Shown: positions 52,462-61,980 of the stretch, piece by piece
How the letters are laid out: every line of letters begins with the position of its first letter
Numbering within the stretch: position 1 is the first letter of the stretch
Source of the DNA: Lachnospiraceae bacterium
Lineage (GTDB): Bacteria; Bacillota; Clostridia; Lachnospirales; Lachnospiraceae
Reading direction: 5' to 3'
DNA: 64,000 nucleotides
Assembly: GCA_030527645.1 (NCBI GenBank)
Contig: JAUNAJ010000012.1
Coordinates: 1 to 64,000 of the forward strand
Notes under the pieces: generated by a model
Told to the model about the DNA's origin: nothing
Databases searched by the model: none
The model's input: only the letters and a program-made list of their open reading frames with translations
Position numbers and translations under genes: made by a program

Positions 52462-54912
52462 ATGGCAAAAGAATATACAGTACAGGCGCAGACGGCTCTC
52501 AAGCTTGCAGAGCGGGCCGCGAAGAGCGCAAAGCATTCCTATGTAGGATCAGAGCATCTGCTGCTGGGTCTTCTGAAAGAGGAAACCGGAACTGCAGCAC
52601 TGGTGCTTCGTGAAAACGGGGCAGATGCTGAAAAGCTGCAGGAGCAGATCCAGAGACTGATCGCCCCGGAAACAGTAAAGGATCCGGTGAAGGGAAAACT
52701 GGAACAGACACCGAGGCTGCAGTACATTCTCTATTGTGCAGAGATGGAGGCAGACAAACTGGAAAGTGACAAGATCGGTACAGAGCATCTGCTGATCGGC
52801 ATTCTGAAGGATGAGGAGAGCTCTGCTGTCCGGCTACTTGTGACCATGGGTGTTGTAATACCGAAGCTGTATGGAAATCTTCTCGGTGCGATCGGAGAGA
52901 ATGGAAATTTAAGTAAGGAGGAGCTGAATGCAAAGCTTTCAGAAGCCTACGACAATTTTTCTACCCCGATCTTGGATCAGTTCAGCCGGGATCTGACGGA
53001 GCTGGCAAGAAGAGAGAAGATGGATCCGGTGATCGGCCGCGAGAAGGAGATCAACCGCGTGATCCAGATCCTCAGCAGACGGTCCAAAAACAATCCCTGT
53101 CTTGTGGGAGAACCGGGTGTCGGAAAGACGGCTATAGCCGAAGGTCTTGCCCAGAGGATCGTCTCCGGTCTGGTTCCGGAGGCAATTAAGAATAAGAGGA
53201 TCGTGGTGCTGGATATGTCCGGCATGGTGGCAGGAACAAAGTACAGAGGAGAGTTTGAGGAGAGGATCAAGAACGTGATCCGTGAGGTGGCTGCCAATAA
53301 AAATATTCTTCTGTTTATCGATGAGCTTCATACCATCATCGGAGCAGGCGGAGCAGAAGGCTCTCTGGATGCAGCGAACATCATGAAGCCGGCGCTTTCC
53401 AGAGGAGAGATCCAGCTGATCGGTGCCACCACCATCAACGAATACAGAAAATATATTGAAAAGGATGCAGCACTGGAGCGCCGCTTCCAGCCGGTGACAG
53501 TAGAAGAGCCCACAGAGCAGGAGGCACTGGAGATTCTGACCGGACTTCGTCCTTTCTATGAGAGACATCACGGCGTCACCATTACAGACGAGGCTCTGGA
53601 GGCGGCAGTAAAGCTGTCTGCACGCTATATCACCGACCGTTTTCTGCCGGATAAAGCCATCGATCTGATCGATGAGGCATCCTCCACAGTGAAGCTGGGA
53701 ATGTACAAGGTGCCTGCAAACTTTGCAGAGCAGGATCGCAAATTGAAGGATATTCGGGAGCGCAAGGAAGCTGCCCTGAAAGAGGGAAATCTGGATGAGG
53801 CAAAGCGGCTGCAGCAGGAACAGAGAGAGCTGCAGAAGCATCTGGATTCCGCTAAAGCGCGATTCGAGAAGAAAAATAAGACAGACAGAGCAGCTGTTAC
53901 AGAGGAGGCTGTAGCAGAAACCGTCTCCGGCTGGACGAAAATCCCTGTGGATAAGCTGGCAGAATCAGAGACAAAACGGCTTGCAAAGCTGGAAAAGATC
54001 CTGCACAAGCGAGTCATCGGTCAGGAGGAAGCGGTAACAGCCGTTGCCAAGGCGGTGCGAAGAGGCCGTGTCGGATTAAAGGATCCTAACCGTCCCATTG
54101 GCTCCTTCCTGTTTTTAGGACCGACCGGTGTAGGAAAAACAGAGCTTTCAAAAGCACTGGCAGAGGCAGTCTTTGGTTCCGAGAATGCCATGATCCGTGT
54201 GGACATGTCCGAATATATGGAAAAATTCAGTGTCTCCAGACTCATCGGTTCTCCTCCGGGCTATGTAGGCTATGAGGAGGGAGGACAGCTTTCAGAGAAG
54301 GTGCGCCGCAATCCCTACAGCGTCATTCTGTTTGACGAGATTGAAAAGGCTCACCCGGATGTATTCAATATTCTCCTTCAGGTGCTGGATGACGGTCATA
54401 TCACGGACTCTCAGGGAAGGAAAGTGGACTTTAAGCAGACACTGATCATCATGACCTCCAATGCTGGCGCGCAGACCATTGTAGAACCAAAGAGACTGGG
54501 ATTCAAAACCGGTGACGATGAGCAGCAGGATCATGACTATATGAAGGGACAGGTAATGGATGTGGTTCGCCGCATGTTCCGTCCCGAGTTCCTGAACAGA
54601 ATCGATGAAACAATTGTGTTCCATTCTCTGACAAAGGAAGAGATGAAGGAAATCGTTGTAATCCTGCTGGGAGACCTTGAGAAACGCTGCCGTGAGCAGA
54701 TGAACATCACTCTGAAGGTTTCCGGTGCCGCTAAGGAGGAGCTGATCCGGAATTCCTTCAACAGCAAGTACGGTGCCAGACCCTTAAAGAGAGAGATCCA
54801 GAGCAGAATTGAGGATACTCTGTCCGAAAAGATTCTGCTGGGAGAGATTTCCAAGGGAGATACCGTACAGATCGGCTGCAAGGCAGGAAAACTGGTATTT
54901 ACAGTGAAATGA
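52462..54912 (+). CDS. clpC: ClpC-type AAA+ unfoldase (Clp protease ATP-binding subunit)
   Basis: The 816-residue protein has the two-repeat N-domain (ALKLAERAAKSAKHSYVGSE HLL and SDKIGTEHLLIGIL). The first AAA domain carries Walker A GEPGVGKTA, a UVR/M-type coil follows (RKEAALKEGNLDEAKRLQQE), and the second AAA domain has GPTGVGKTELSKALA, IRVDMSEYMEKFSVSRLIG and SPPGYVGYEEGGQLSE. A ClpP-binding LGF-type loop (KRLGFKT) is present, so it feeds substrates to ClpP. The mcsA/mcsB/ctsR genes usually found beside clpC in Bacillus are absent here, and radA follows nearby. The ribosome site is CAGGAG. Confidence 0.93.
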   Translation: MAKEYTVQAQTALKLAERAAKSAKHSYVGSEHLLLGLLKEETGTAALVLRENGADAEKLQEQIQRLIAPETVKDPVKGKLEQTPRLQYILYCAEMEADKLESDKIGTEHLLIGILKDEESSAVRLLVTMGVVIPKLYGNLLGAIGENGNLSKEELNAKLSEAYDNFSTPILDQFSRDLTELARREKMDPVIGREKEINRVIQILSRRSKNNPCLVGEPGVGKTAIAEGLAQRIVSGLVPEAIKNKRIVVLDMSGMVAGTKYRGEFEERIKNVIREVAANKNILLFIDELHTIIGAGGAEGSLDAANIMKPALSRGEIQLIGATTINEYRKYIEKDAALERRFQPVTVEEPTEQEALEILTGLRPFYERHHGVTITDEALEAAVKLSARYITDRFLPDKAIDLIDEASSTVKLGMYKVPANFAEQDRKLKDIRERKEAALKEGNLDEAKRLQQEQRELQKHLDSAKARFEKKNKTDRAAVTEEAVAETVSGWTKIPVDKLAESETKRLAKLEKILHKRVIGQEEAVTAVAKAVRRGRVGLKDPNRPIGSFLFLGPTGVGKTELSKALAEAVFGSENAMIRVDMSEYMEKFSVSRLIGSPPGYVGYEEGGQLSEKVRRNPYSVILFDEIEKAHPDVFNILLQVLDDGHITDSQGRKVDFKQTLIIMTSNAGAQTIVEPKRLGFKTGDDEQQDHDYMKGQVMDVVRRMFRPEFLNRIDETIVFHSLTKEEMKEIVVILLGDLEKRCREQMNITLKVSGAAKEELIRNSFNSKYGARPLKREIQSRIEDTLSEKILLGEISKGDTVQIGCKAGKLVFTVK

Positions 54913-55011
54913 GGTTAGCTGTGGACAGTAACACTGAGTGTGAAGAATATATAAAAACAAACGGATTGTTGTGGAAAAAATCGACCGGATAGACTATAAT
55001 GGAATAACATC

Positions 55012-55095
55012 ATTTCAAAGGTGCCTGCGCAGGAAGAAAAAACTACCCTCGTAAGAGAGGAAGTATTTGCCAATAGGTAAGGCCCCTTTGGAAAA
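55012..55095 (+). ncRNA. Candidate structured leader RNA
   Basis: CAAAGG and GCC (55016-55025) pair with GGC and CCTTTG (about 55080-55090) to close a stem. Inside, CCTC/GAGG and TTGCC/GGTAA form two small hairpins. A closing stem around a multi-hairpin junction of about 80 nt just upstream of a small gene looks like a regulatory RNA. It does not match the purine, preQ1, THF, c-di-GMP or SRP RNA consensus I know, so it stays unnamed. Confidence 0.45.
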
Positions 55096-55133
55096 TGCTT
55101 CTTAAGAACAATAGTTATCAGGAGGTCATGATC

Positions 55134-55550
55134 ATGACAAGTATTAAGGATCTGCTTCGTGCAGAGGAAGACGGCAGCCTCAGCTTCGGTGATTACGAGC
55201 TGGATCAGAAAACAAAAAAGACTGATTTCGAGTATCAGGGCGATGTATATAAAGTAAAAACCTTCAAGGAGATCACAAAGCTGGAACGTAACGATACCTT
55301 CGTGTACGAATCCGTTCCCGGCACTGCAGTAGAAGGATTCACAGAGAACGAGACAGGAGTGACATTCACCGTATCCGGCAATGAGGATGCGCAGATCACT
55401 CTTGGCATGGAAGATGATATGGTGTACAGAGTCATTATCGATGACAACAACATCGGAAACATCAAAACCGGTCTCGGCGGTAAGCTGGCCTTCAGTGTAA
55501 AGCTTGAGAAAGCAGATGATGTGAAGGTAGAAATCGTCCGCGTGGGCTGA
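55134..55550 (+). CDS. Small beta-rich protein resembling Clostridial 'endosialidase'-annotated family
   Basis: The 138-residue protein reads MTSIKDLLRAEEDGSLSFGD, YELDQKTKKTDFEYQGD and then alternating strands up to VKVEIVRVG. Short Clostridial proteins of this type are often labelled endosialidase chain, but no sialidase Asp-box or catalytic set is visible, so the name should not be trusted. It looks like a soluble beta-sandwich and has no signal peptide. AGGAGG precedes the ATG at 55134 by 8 nt, while an ATG two codons earlier is too close to that site. The structured leader lies 40 nt upstream. Confidence 0.6.
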   Translation: MTSIKDLLRAEEDGSLSFGDYELDQKTKKTDFEYQGDVYKVKTFKEITKLERNDTFVYESVPGTAVEGFTENETGVTFTVSGNEDAQITLGMEDDMVYRVIIDDNNIGNIKTGLGGKLAFSVKLEKADDVKVEIVRVG

Positions 55551-55847
55551 TTAAATCAGAACGAAACGAAACAGGACAGTATAGTATCGACCGGTATGCC
55601 ATTAGTGCTGACTCCCGATTTTCAGTCCAGGTCTCATGAAACTCGACTTGAATGATGTGGCGGAAAGCCGATATAGAATTTACAAAAGTGAGTAGCTATG
55701 CGAATGGTTACAGGGAAATAACAATTGAGGGATGCGCAGTTTCCGCAGGGAGGCTGCGCATCATTTACAGATAAGAACAATTTTCAGAAGGTGTGATGAA
55801 TTTTTTTGAACCCTTTTGAACGGAAAGTCAATCAGAAAGAACGAACA
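55551..55847. other. Intergenic region before radA
   Basis: GATGCGCAG pairs with CTGCGCATC (about 55732-55763) and may be a weak terminator or leader hairpin. Nothing else was identified. Confidence 0.35.
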
Positions 55848-57227
55848 ATGGCAGTAAAAGGAAAGAAAATCATATTTTTTTGTCAGAACTGCGGCCATGA
55901 ATCTGCTAAATGGATGGGACAGTGTCCCGGCTGCAAGGAATGGAACACCTTCGTAGAGGAGCTGGCTCCTCCCAAGGGTTCCTCAGCAGCGGCCGTCAGC
56001 CGTGCAGGCTCTGACAATCCACCTGTAGAATTGAATAAGGTATCCCTGGATCAGGAGGAACGGATCACAACCGAAATCAAAGAGCTGGATCGGGTGCTGG
56101 GAGGCGGCATTGTCAGGGGCTCCATGACGCTGGTGGGAGGTGACCCTGGAATCGGTAAATCCACCCTTCTGCTGCAGGTGTGTCAGCATTTGTCCGGAAA
56201 GGGACTGCAGGTATTGTATGTATCCGGAGAGGAGTCCAGAGAGCAGATCAAGATGCGAGCCATCCGGATCGGAAGCTTCGGCACTTCCATGAAGCTGCTT
56301 TGCGAAACAAATCTTACAGTAATCCGAAGCTGGATCGAGAGGGAAAAGCCCCAGATGGTGGTAATCGATTCCATCCAGACCATGTTCAATGAAGAGGTCA
56401 GTTCCTCACCGGGAAGTGTTTCTCAGGTCAGAGAATCCACCAATGTGCTGATGCAGATTGCAAAGGGGATGCAGATCCCTATCTTTATTGTCGGTCATGT
56501 AACCAAAGAGGGAAGTGTGGCAGGTCCCCGTGTACTGGAGCATATGGTCGATACGGTGCTTTACTTTGAGGGAGAACGTCATGCCTCCTATCGAATCCTG
56601 CGAGGTGTAAAAAACCGCTTCGGATCCACCAATGAGATCGGTGTGTTTGAGATGAGGGAAGAAGGTCTGATGGAGGTGGAAAATCCATCAGAATACATGC
56701 TGGACGGAAGACCCATGGGAGCTTCCGGCTCGGTGGTTGCCTGCTCCATGGAGGGAACCAGGCCCATCATGATCGAGATTCAGGCGCTGGTGTGCCAGTC
56801 CAACTTTGGTCTGCCCAGGAGAACCGCAAACGGAACGGATTATAACAGAGTGAATCTGTTAATGGCAGTACTGGAGAAAAGAGGCAGAGTGAACCTGTCC
56901 TCCTGCGATGCCTATGTGAATATCGCCGGTGGAATCAAAATGACAGAGCCGGCAGTAGATCTCGGGATTCTTCTGGCACTGGTATCCAGCCACAAGGATA
57001 TCGTCATCGACGATCGGACAGTGGTGTTCGGCGAGGTGGGCTTAAGCGGCGAGGTACGATCCGTCAGCATGGCTGAACAGCGTGTACAGGAAGCCCAGAA
57101 GCTTGGATTCGAGAAGGTCATCCTGCCGAAGGTGTGTATGAAGGCTCTGAAGGGAAAGACCGAGGGAATGAAGATACAGCTGATCCCGGTGGAGAACATT
57201 CGGGATGCGGTGAATGCGATCTTGTAA
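55848..57227 (+). CDS. radA: DNA repair protein RadA (branch-migration helicase)
   Basis: The 459-residue protein has an N-terminal zinc finger (FCQNCGHESAKWMGQCPGCK), a RecA-like core with Walker A GGDPGIGKSTLLLQ, the RadA motif KNRFGSTNEIGVFEM and a Lon-like C-terminal domain. RadA promotes branch migration at recombination intermediates. The ATG at 55848 is chosen because the family starts at MAVKGKK; the AAAG site upstream is weak. The frame is open further 5' via a TTG codon, which is less likely. Confidence 0.93.
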   Translation: MAVKGKKIIFFCQNCGHESAKWMGQCPGCKEWNTFVEELAPPKGSSAAAVSRAGSDNPPVELNKVSLDQEERITTEIKELDRVLGGGIVRGSMTLVGGDPGIGKSTLLLQVCQHLSGKGLQVLYVSGEESREQIKMRAIRIGSFGTSMKLLCETNLTVIRSWIEREKPQMVVIDSIQTMFNEEVSSSPGSVSQVRESTNVLMQIAKGMQIPIFIVGHVTKEGSVAGPRVLEHMVDTVLYFEGERHASYRILRGVKNRFGSTNEIGVFEMREEGLMEVENPSEYMLDGRPMGASGSVVACSMEGTRPIMIEIQALVCQSNFGLPRRTANGTDYNRVNLLMAVLEKRGRVNLSSCDAYVNIAGGIKMTEPAVDLGILLALVSSHKDIVIDDRTVVFGEVGLSGEVRSVSMAEQRVQEAQKLGFEKVILPKVCMKALKGKTEGMKIQLIPVENIRDAVNAIL

Positions 57228-57413
57228 GCCGGCAGTGATTGATCAATCGCGGTCGGAGATTGGACTCTCACTGAGACAGACTTATAATTCTCACCTCCTT
57301 AGAGGTGGGAGCATCTCCGATTGAGGTGAAAAGACTGTGAAATCGCGGCCTTTTCTATTGACAAATAAATATTTCGTTGTAAGCTTGAGGGATATTGTAA
57401 TTGGAGGTGATGT

Positions 57414-58070
57414 ATGACTGAATTTACAATATTTGACAGGCCGTTCCAATTTCTCGCCACTGATGATCAGTGGACGAAGCTGGAGAACTATCTGGATCAA
57501 TATCTTTTCAGCAATGTGTATGGACAATATGCACTGCTGCTGTTACTGATTATTACAGCAGGATTCCTTTTGTCGCTAATATTGAGAGGGTACTTAAAGA
57601 AAACTCTCAATATAGTACTGTTTCTGTCCTATTCTATAGTTCTGATCTTGCTTTTTATTGCTGGCAGAGATACAGCACAGGGATTCAGGATTTTTACACT
57701 GTCTGATTATCTTACAGATACAGGATTTCATGAAACACGAGTTTTGATCAGTCTACTGAACGCTGTTTTCTTTGCACCTTTTGGTGTTTTCCTGCGGAAG
57801 GCTTCAGGAAAGGGACATGCGATTGTAAATATATTTGTCGTTGTAATGGCGGCAGGCGGAATTGAAATAGCGCAATATGTGTTTTCCAGAGGGTATACTG
57901 CCCTGGAAGATGTATTGATGTATGTACTGGGTGGTTTTGCAGGATTGATTATAGCAGCGCCATTTTGCATGGTTTCAGAGTATATGGAAAATAGCAGGAG
58001 AGGCAACAGACATCATGGCAGCAGAAAGAAAAAGCTAATGAGGAATGAGTATGATGAATATTTTGAATAA
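57414..58070 (+). CDS. VanZ family membrane protein
   Basis: The 218-residue protein has five hydrophobic spans (YALLLLLIITAGFLLSL, IVLFLSYSIVLILLFIA and so on) and the VanZ patterns NAVFFAPFGVFLRK and the GG-IEIAQYVFSRGYTALEDVL segment. VanZ proteins are associated with teicoplanin tolerance, but most genomic copies have no proven role. GGAGGTGAT precedes the ATG. Its last 20 nt overlap the following lipoprotein gene, so they are translated together. Confidence 0.85.
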   Translation: MTEFTIFDRPFQFLATDDQWTKLENYLDQYLFSNVYGQYALLLLLIITAGFLLSLILRGYLKKTLNIVLFLSYSIVLILLFIAGRDTAQGFRIFTLSDYLTDTGFHETRVLISLLNAVFFAPFGVFLRKASGKGHAIVNIFVVVMAAGGIEIAQYVFSRGYTALEDVLMYVLGGFAGLIIAAPFCMVSEYMENSRRGNRHHGSRKKKLMRNEYDEYFE

Positions 58071-58557
58071 GACCAGCAGACAGAAAAAACGGATCAGTCT
58101 TGCTATGCTGATCATTGTTTGCGTAGTCTTTGCAACCGGCTGCGGAAGCAGCAGCAAGGCCAAGGGTCTCTTTGATGACATGGAATGGGGAACTTCCCTT
58201 ACAGAAGCTGCTGAGATTTTGCAGAAGAAAGAGGGAATTGAACCAACTGCAAATGCAGATAATACAAAGCTGCAGCTGCAGGTGGAGAATTATCTTGATG
58301 TAGAAGGTGTAACCGCCAGAATCGACTGCGATTTTGAAGAGGAACTGCTGGACGAGGTTTTTATTTATCTGGAATTTGACGAGAACAGTCATTCCAACGA
58401 AGAGATTATGGAGCGGTATGCAGAGATTCTGACAAAGTCCTTTGGGGACAGTTCCGAGAGCACGTCCGAGGGCAGCAGCTGGAAGCTTGCCGAAAGTGAA
58501 GTACAGCTGGCGAATTTTTCCTATGGCGTGCTGGTGATCAGCTATACACAGGCCTGA
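58051..58557 (+). CDS. Unrecognised small lipoprotein
   Basis: The 168-residue protein has a signal segment (ISLAMLIIVCVVFATGC) with a lipobox ending at Cys, then SSSKAKGLFDDMEWGTSLTE and acidic alpha/beta sequence up to LVISYTQA. The WG-x-S-L-x-E-A pattern resembles small extracytoplasmic proteins of unknown role. GAGGAA lies 6-8 nt ahead of the ATG at 58051; the ATG two codons earlier is too close to that site. It overlaps the VanZ gene by 20 nt and ends before a strong terminator. Confidence 0.65.
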   Translation: MMNILNKTSRQKKRISLAMLIIVCVVFATGCGSSSKAKGLFDDMEWGTSLTEAAEILQKKEGIEPTANADNTKLQLQVENYLDVEGVTARIDCDFEEELLDEVFIYLEFDENSHSNEEIMERYAEILTKSFGDSSESTSEGSSWKLAESEVQLANFSYGVLVISYTQA

Positions 58558-58624
58558 GTGGGTTGTAAAACGATGGATGATCTCTTGTTGTAATTAATGA
58601 TAAACAAATATTTTCGAAGATATG

Positions 58625-58673
58625 AAAAGCCGTCTGCTGTACGATGTAGAATCATACAGAAGACGGCTTTTTC
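58625..58673 (+). terminator. Terminator after the VanZ-lipoprotein pair
   Basis: AAAAGCCGTCT (58625-58635) pairs with AGACGGCTTTT (58660-58670), with inner GTACGAT/ATCATAC pairs, followed by T residues. Confidence 0.85.
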
Positions 58674-58765
58674 ATATACGCAAAGAAACATACAAAGGCT
58701 GTTCCTTTGACGTCATTCGAGAATAAAATAGTATTGCTCCATGAAATCTGAAAAAAGTCAGGGAA

Positions 58766-59161
58766 TTATTTTTCGTCAAAGAACTCAATAACTTCCCCAA
58801 CCGGTCCGATACAGAAGGCAATTCTTGCAGGCAGCCCAGGAACAGAAGGGATCTCGATATCGTGAGACTCCTCTGTGATTGTATATCCAGCCTCGCGAAC
58901 CGCTGCGATGCATGCGTCCACATCATCGGTAGCAAGGGCAAAATGATGGATTGCTCCGGTCTCACCGGATTCCTTGCCGGAAGCAAAGATTTCCAGAATG
59001 CTGTTTCCGGTGCTCAGCATGATGCCGGCATCCGGGCCTTCGCCCCAGAGACGAACAACAGTGAGATCCAGAATCTCAGTGTAGAATGTGACGGTTTCTG
59101 CAAATTCCTGGTTGGATCCGCACTTCAGGGCAACATGGTGTGTACCTTTAATTAAGCTCAT
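58766..59161 (-). CDS. VOC (glyoxalase/bleomycin resistance) family protein
   Basis: The 131-residue protein shows the paired beta-alpha-beta layout of a vicinal-oxygen-chelate fold: GTHHVALKC, ILDLTVVRLWGEGPDAGIML, GAIHHFALATDDVDACIA and FCIGPVGEVIEFFDEK. His, Glu and His-type metal ligands are in place (HHVAL, ILEIFA, IHHFAL, VIEFF). The substrate is unknown. AGGAGG precedes the ATG. Confidence 0.85.
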   Translation of the reverse strand: MSLIKGTHHVALKCGSNQEFAETVTFYTEILDLTVVRLWGEGPDAGIMLSTGNSILEIFASGKESGETGAIHHFALATDDVDACIAAVREAGYTITEESHDIEIPSVPGLPARIAFCIGPVGEVIEFFDEK

Positions 59162-59631
59162 AGATTACCTCCTCCTAATCAAAATCAAGTCCTGCAATCG
59201 TTGGAGCAGCTCGCAGGTATACCTGCAATTTTGAACAACTGATTACTGTTAGTATACAATGTATTTTTGAATCTGCCAATAGAAGGAATGTATCTTTATC
59301 GCAAGATAGTAATAGTTTGTTTCGGTTCACGAGGGACTGTATCAGTATTTTGGTGATAGTTTTTCCTATAAATATAAATATATATTGTCAAAATTACTAA
59401 AAATTTATATAAAAATATTTCTATAATGACGAAAATATAAGTTGTATGTACAATTATTGTAAAAACTAGTTGATGAAGTGTGAAGATTGTATTACCATCA
59501 ATACAGAAAGAAACGACAGGTCTATACAACTAAATTATTTCGGAATGATTTGTTCCCGAGTGAAAACAACGGTATCCGAAAAAGCTGGTTAATCATAGCA
59601 TGTGTTTCAAGATTTTATCCAGGAGGCATAT
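59162..59631. other. AT-rich regulatory region of the carbohydrate ABC operon
   Basis: The stretch is strongly AT-rich around 59330-59480. A sigma-A promoter TTGTCA (59385-59390), 17-nt spacer, TATAAA (59408-59413) faces the ABC operon, leaving a leader of about 200 nt. No clear catabolite-response palindrome was found. Confidence 0.55.
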
Positions 59632-60471
59632 ATGAAACGGAAAAGAAGAGCATCATCAGTAGCAAAGGGTGTGGTTGCAGCATTCTTCCTTGCGATCAGC
59701 CTGTTTCCAATCTACTGGCTGGTAGCAATGGCGATACGTCCATCAGAAGAGATGCGTTCCCACATCACATTAATTCCGGAGACCTTTACTCTGGAGAATT
59801 TTGCACAGCTGTTTACGGAAAAGGGATTCGGAACAGCGATCATCAACAGTTTACAGAGTACACTGTTTTCACTGGTAATTTCGCTGATTGTCGGTGTGAC
59901 CTGTGCCTACATCCTGGCGAGACGAAGCTTCCGCTTTGGCTTTAAACGTCCGCTTACCTATTGGGTGCTTCTGGTACGTGTACTGCCGCCGGTGGCATTT
60001 ACGATTCCGCTGTATATTATGTTTAATAAAATTGGAATTCTGAATACCCGTATTCCGGTAATTCTGGCCTGTGTGCTGATCAATGTACCGCTGATCATCT
60101 GGTTTCTCATCAGCTTTTTCCAGGAGCTTCCGGAGGAGATTGAGGAAAGTGCCCGAGTAGATGGTGCATCTGAATGGCAGATGTTCTCGAAAATCGTACT
60201 TCCGCTGGTACTGCCCGGTATCGCAGCAGTTGCCATGCTTTCCTTTATGTATGCGTGGAACGAGTATACCTATACCGTAATCTTTACGCGAAGCGCATCG
60301 ACCAGTACAGTGCCGCTTGCTTTGGCATTGCTTAACACAGAGGACAGTCTGACAAATTTCGGTCTGGTAGCAGCCGGAGGAGTGATCTCTGTTATCCCGA
60401 TTACACTGTTTGTTATCTTTGCACAAAACTACTTGATCTCAGGATTATCAAGTGGTGCTGTAAAAGGATGA
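59632..60471 (+). CDS. Carbohydrate ABC transporter permease (MalG-like)
   Basis: The 279-residue membrane protein has six spans, the opening VAAFFLAISLFPIYWLVAMA and the EAA loop EEIEESARVDGASEWQMFSK followed by IVLPLVLPG. This is the CUT1 family MalG side. The ATG at 59632 follows AGGAGG. It is the first gene of a group with a binding protein and a MalF-like partner; the normal MalF-then-MalG order is reversed and split by the binding protein. Confidence 0.92.
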   Translation: MKRKRRASSVAKGVVAAFFLAISLFPIYWLVAMAIRPSEEMRSHITLIPETFTLENFAQLFTEKGFGTAIINSLQSTLFSLVISLIVGVTCAYILARRSFRFGFKRPLTYWVLLVRVLPPVAFTIPLYIMFNKIGILNTRIPVILACVLINVPLIIWFLISFFQELPEEIEESARVDGASEWQMFSKIVLPLVLPGIAAVAMLSFMYAWNEYTYTVIFTRSASTSTVPLALALLNTEDSLTNFGLVAAGGVISVIPITLFVIFAQNYLISGLSSGAVKG

Positions 60472-60509
60472 TATAAGGATTTCTTTTAAAAGAAAAGGAG
60501 GAACTACTA

Positions 60510-61790
60510 ATGAAAAAGAGACTTGTAGCAGTACTCATGGCTGCAGCAATGGCTGCAACAATGACCGCCTGCGGAGGTTCCGGAAGCAGTGATTCTGCAG
60601 CGGATACATCTGCATCTTCTGGTGAGGCAGAGGAAAGCACAGAAGCATCCGGAGACGGTGAGGAGCTGTCCATCGTACTTCGAGGCGGTACTTATGCGGA
60701 TGTGATTAAGGCATGTCTGCCTGCATTCGAGGAAGAGCACAACTGTACAGTAGAGGTGATGGAGCTGTCAGAAGATGACCTGAAGCAGAACATTGCCCTG
60801 GACGCTCTGAATGCAGAGGGATCTTATGATATGTGCATGGTGGACGGATCCTGGATGGCAGAGTTTACAGAGAATGAAGTTCTGGCTGATCTGAAAGAGC
60901 TTGGTTACGACCTGGACGATGACATCATTGAGGCAACCAAAACGATTTGCTATAGCGATGACAAGCTGTATCTTGCACCATACTACGGTAACGTTACTGT
61001 TCTGCTGCTGAACAAGGCAAATGTAGAAGAGGCAGGCTATGCAACGAATGAGATCAACACTCTTGATGATATCCTGACTATCTGTAAAACTGCACAGGAG
61101 AATGGCAAAAAAGGATTTATCTACAGAGGCGATACCGCAAACAACCTTGTAGTTGACTTTATGCCGATCCTTCTTTCTTATGGCGGATGGGTTGTTGATG
61201 ATAACAATCAGCCTACAGTAAACACACCGGAGTTCCAGGCAGCAATGGAGTATTATTTGGAGTTGATCGCTACCGGTGACGCTGAGGTAAAGGATGACCT
61301 GATTGCCTCCTGTGATACCGGAGCAGGCACCATGGGTGTCGGCTGGCCGGGATGGTACACACCAACTGAGGATTCCGCAGCTGATTATGTTGCAATCACT
61401 GGTGTAGCTTCTGAAGGCGACGAAGCATACAATGCAAACGTGTACGGTATCTGGACTATTGGCGTACCGGCTAACTCTCAGCACAAAGAGCTGGCAGCAG
61501 AGCTGGTTGCATATCTGATGGATGCTGATGTACAGCTTGATACTGTAAGCATCGGTGGCGTTCCGTGTCGTTACTCCAGCCTGCAGAACGAGGACGTTCT
61601 TGCTGAATATCCGCAGTACGAAGTAGTATGCCAGGCTCTGGAAGGCGGCGTATACCGTCCTGTTATGGCAGAGTGGGGCGAGTTCTGTACAATCCTTGGC
61701 GCAGAGCTTGATAACATTGTCAATGGAGTATCCTCTGTGGAGGATGGCCTTCAGGCAGCTCAGGAGAAACTGGAAGATCTCGTTGGATAA
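60510..61790 (+). CDS. Carbohydrate ABC transporter substrate-binding lipoprotein
   Basis: A lipoprotein signal (MKKRLVAVLMAAAMAATMTA, then Cys21) and an acidic Ser/Glu tether lead into a CUT1 binding domain: TYADVIKACLPAFEEEHNCT, YDMCMVDGSWMAEFTENEVL, GTMGVGWPGWYTPTEDSAAD and VSIGGVPCRYSSL. The 426-residue length is typical for sugar-binding proteins of this class. The ligand is unknown. AAAGGAGG precedes the ATG. Confidence 0.92.
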   Translation: MKKRLVAVLMAAAMAATMTACGGSGSSDSAADTSASSGEAEESTEASGDGEELSIVLRGGTYADVIKACLPAFEEEHNCTVEVMELSEDDLKQNIALDALNAEGSYDMCMVDGSWMAEFTENEVLADLKELGYDLDDDIIEATKTICYSDDKLYLAPYYGNVTVLLLNKANVEEAGYATNEINTLDDILTICKTAQENGKKGFIYRGDTANNLVVDFMPILLSYGGWVVDDNNQPTVNTPEFQAAMEYYLELIATGDAEVKDDLIASCDTGAGTMGVGWPGWYTPTEDSAADYVAITGVASEGDEAYNANVYGIWTIGVPANSQHKELAAELVAYLMDADVQLDTVSIGGVPCRYSSLQNEDVLAEYPQYEVVCQALEGGVYRPVMAEWGEFCTILGAELDNIVNGVSSVEDGLQAAQEKLEDLVG

Positions 61791-61885
61791 TCATACTGAC
61801 AAACAGATAGTAACTAGTCTGAATCGTTAGCATTGTAACTTTTCAGTGTAATGCTAAATCATCAGATAGTTACATTAAACAAAGG

Positions 61886-61914
61886 AATTCCGGGAACGAC
61901 AGTTCCCGGGGTTC
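61886..61914 (+). promoter_or_regulatory. Intra-operon hairpin without U-run
   Basis: CCGGGAAC and GTTCCCGG pair around GACA, extended by outer GAA/TTC. It resembles malE-malF-type stabilising hairpins that keep binding-protein mRNA levels high. Confidence 0.6.
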
Positions 61915-61980
61915 TGCATTACTGATGCTTTTCCGGAGGGAAACGCACAGATATTCCGCCGGAAAAAGAGGTAACTGACC

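Noticed and set aside
55012-55095. SRP (4.5S) RNA or a preQ1/THF riboswitch
   Set aside because: The GGAAGGAAGCAGCC-type SRP loop and the consensus cores of those riboswitches are absent.
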